A stretch of DNA of 64,000 nt, from the NCBI GenBank assembly GCA_030068075.1, contig CM057828.1:114069699-114133698 (forward strand), read 5' to 3'. The notes beneath the pieces were generated by a model. It searched no databases, had not been told where the DNA came from, and saw nothing but the letters and a program-made list of their open reading frames with translations. Every line of letters begins with the position of its first letter. The stretch's first letter is position 1. Source of the DNA: Paguma larvata. Lineage: Eukaryota; Chordata; Mammalia; Carnivora; Viverridae. Below are positions 63,253 through 64,000 of this stretch, piece after piece. The position numbers were made by a program, and so were the translations under genes.

Positions 63253-64000
63253 CTGAAGGAGAGGGCTGAGGGTTCTTAAAAAGGTGTCTCATTTAAGCTA
63301 TTGCCATGCAAAGTGGGCAGCCAGTAGGTGAAGATTATTGATGAGTGTATGCAACAGGGTCAGACTGAATTCAAATTAAATTTCCCCAGACTATTTTGTA
63401 TTTTTGAAGAGCAAACTTCCCATGAGCTTCTCAGTATACAAATATTCCAGAAAGGCAAGCTGATTTTGCCCTCTAAATTTTTGTTCTTTTGGGGGGAGTA
63501 CAAACACTGTCTGCTAACGTCATTCTGACCCCTAATTACAAAAGTGACATCAACATTTGTAACCCCGAATTAGCAGCAGCATATCAACGTTGGCAGTAAC
63601 AAAATTAGTTTGTGACTCTTCTGTGTGATGTGCATGACAAATATTAGCTTGTAAAGGTTATTGCTATATTAAATAGCCAGACGGTAAAATATTTATTTAT
63701 GTTATAGTTCTGGCAATAATTTAGGTGTTTTAGTTCACGGGGAATGGCACATTGCTTTGACTAATGAAAGGACAAACAGTTCAACATTTTTCATTCGGAA
63801 GAAAGCACAAAACTCATTGGTAATATTTGCCTTAGAAAATTATATCTTGGTCTTATTCTTATTTTAATGACAATTAACTATTTTACTTAAGTATACATTC
63901 AGAGTATAATTTGCAAAAGTATCATGTCTAAATCAGATATTAGCAGAACAGAAATGCCCTTATATGCTACTGTAATTTCTTCTTTAAGGAATCAAGTTTT

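Larger units (their letters stand above)
56102..64000 (-). other. MYO3A: MYO3A intron DNA upstream of the 56101 exon
   Basis: Contains a 2.2-kb L1 (56436-58690), a MIR-like piece, an MLT1-type LTR (61478-61840), an old L1 3' fragment (about 62090-63130) and one candidate exon (63197-63252). The stretches 58700-60430, 60660-61470 and 63260-64000 hold no gene I can name. Confidence 0.6.

Noticed and set aside
1..64000. CRISPR arrays, operons, tRNA or rRNA genes
   Set aside because: None seen. The tRNA-like sequences are SINE heads, and the periodic repeats are microsatellites of a mammalian genome.

Overview
This window is nuclear DNA from a carnivoran, most likely a cat (Felidae). It carries about 18 tRNA-derived CAN-SINE copies of the felid type. 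These have a head close to GGGGCACCTGGGTGGCTCAG, a CT-rich middle and a tail near AAATAAATAAACGTTAAAA, and many are flanked by target-site duplications (TSDs). Carnivore-type L1 3' ends, ancient MaLR LTRs, MIR-like pieces and many microsatellites fill most of the rest. There is no prokaryotic or viral gene system, and nearly every short open frame is noise inside introns or repeats.

Two protein genes are recognisable, both on the minus strand and in tandem. GAD2 (glutamate decarboxylase 65, GABA synthesis) is present from its start codon at 38805 through coding exon 8, which ends at 13287. Its remaining exons, including the PLP-lysine region, lie beyond the left edge. Splice sites and codon phases agree across all eight exons. 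Exon 8 as written lacks one base in a C run (13328-13330), which breaks the frame at about codon 293. Upstream of GAD2 lie the last four coding exons of MYO3A (class III myosin, hair-cell stereocilia): 56101-55995, 47799-47759, 46416-46273 and 43635-43518, with the stop at 43520-43518 and a poly(A) signal candidate at 42986-42991. A further candidate exon at 63252-63197 has matching phase. Only about 4.7 kb separates the MYO3A stop from the GAD2 start, and this gap is CpG-rich, as expected for the GAD2 promoter region.

Two processed pseudogenes are present. A broken RPL32 retrocopy lies in GAD2 intron 6 on the plus strand, bounded by a 17-bp TSD and interrupted by a SINE. A near full-length broken ARV1 retrocopy lies on the minus strand inside a MYO3A intron.

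Layout: 1-13286 is GAD2 intron 8 (L1 fragments and SINEs); 13287-38805 is GAD2 exons 8 to 1; 38806-42985 is the CpG-rich promoter and intergenic stretch; 42986-56101 is the MYO3A 3' end with intronic repeats and ARV1P; 56102-64000 is more MYO3A intron with a 2.2-kb L1, an MLT1-type LTR and one candidate exon. Non-genic structures that stand out are a perfect 26-bp-arm (TG)n-(CG)n-(CA)n inverted repeat in GAD2 intron 3, a 58-bp strictly alternating purine-pyrimidine tract in intron 4, and a perfect 19-bp hairpin in intron 6.
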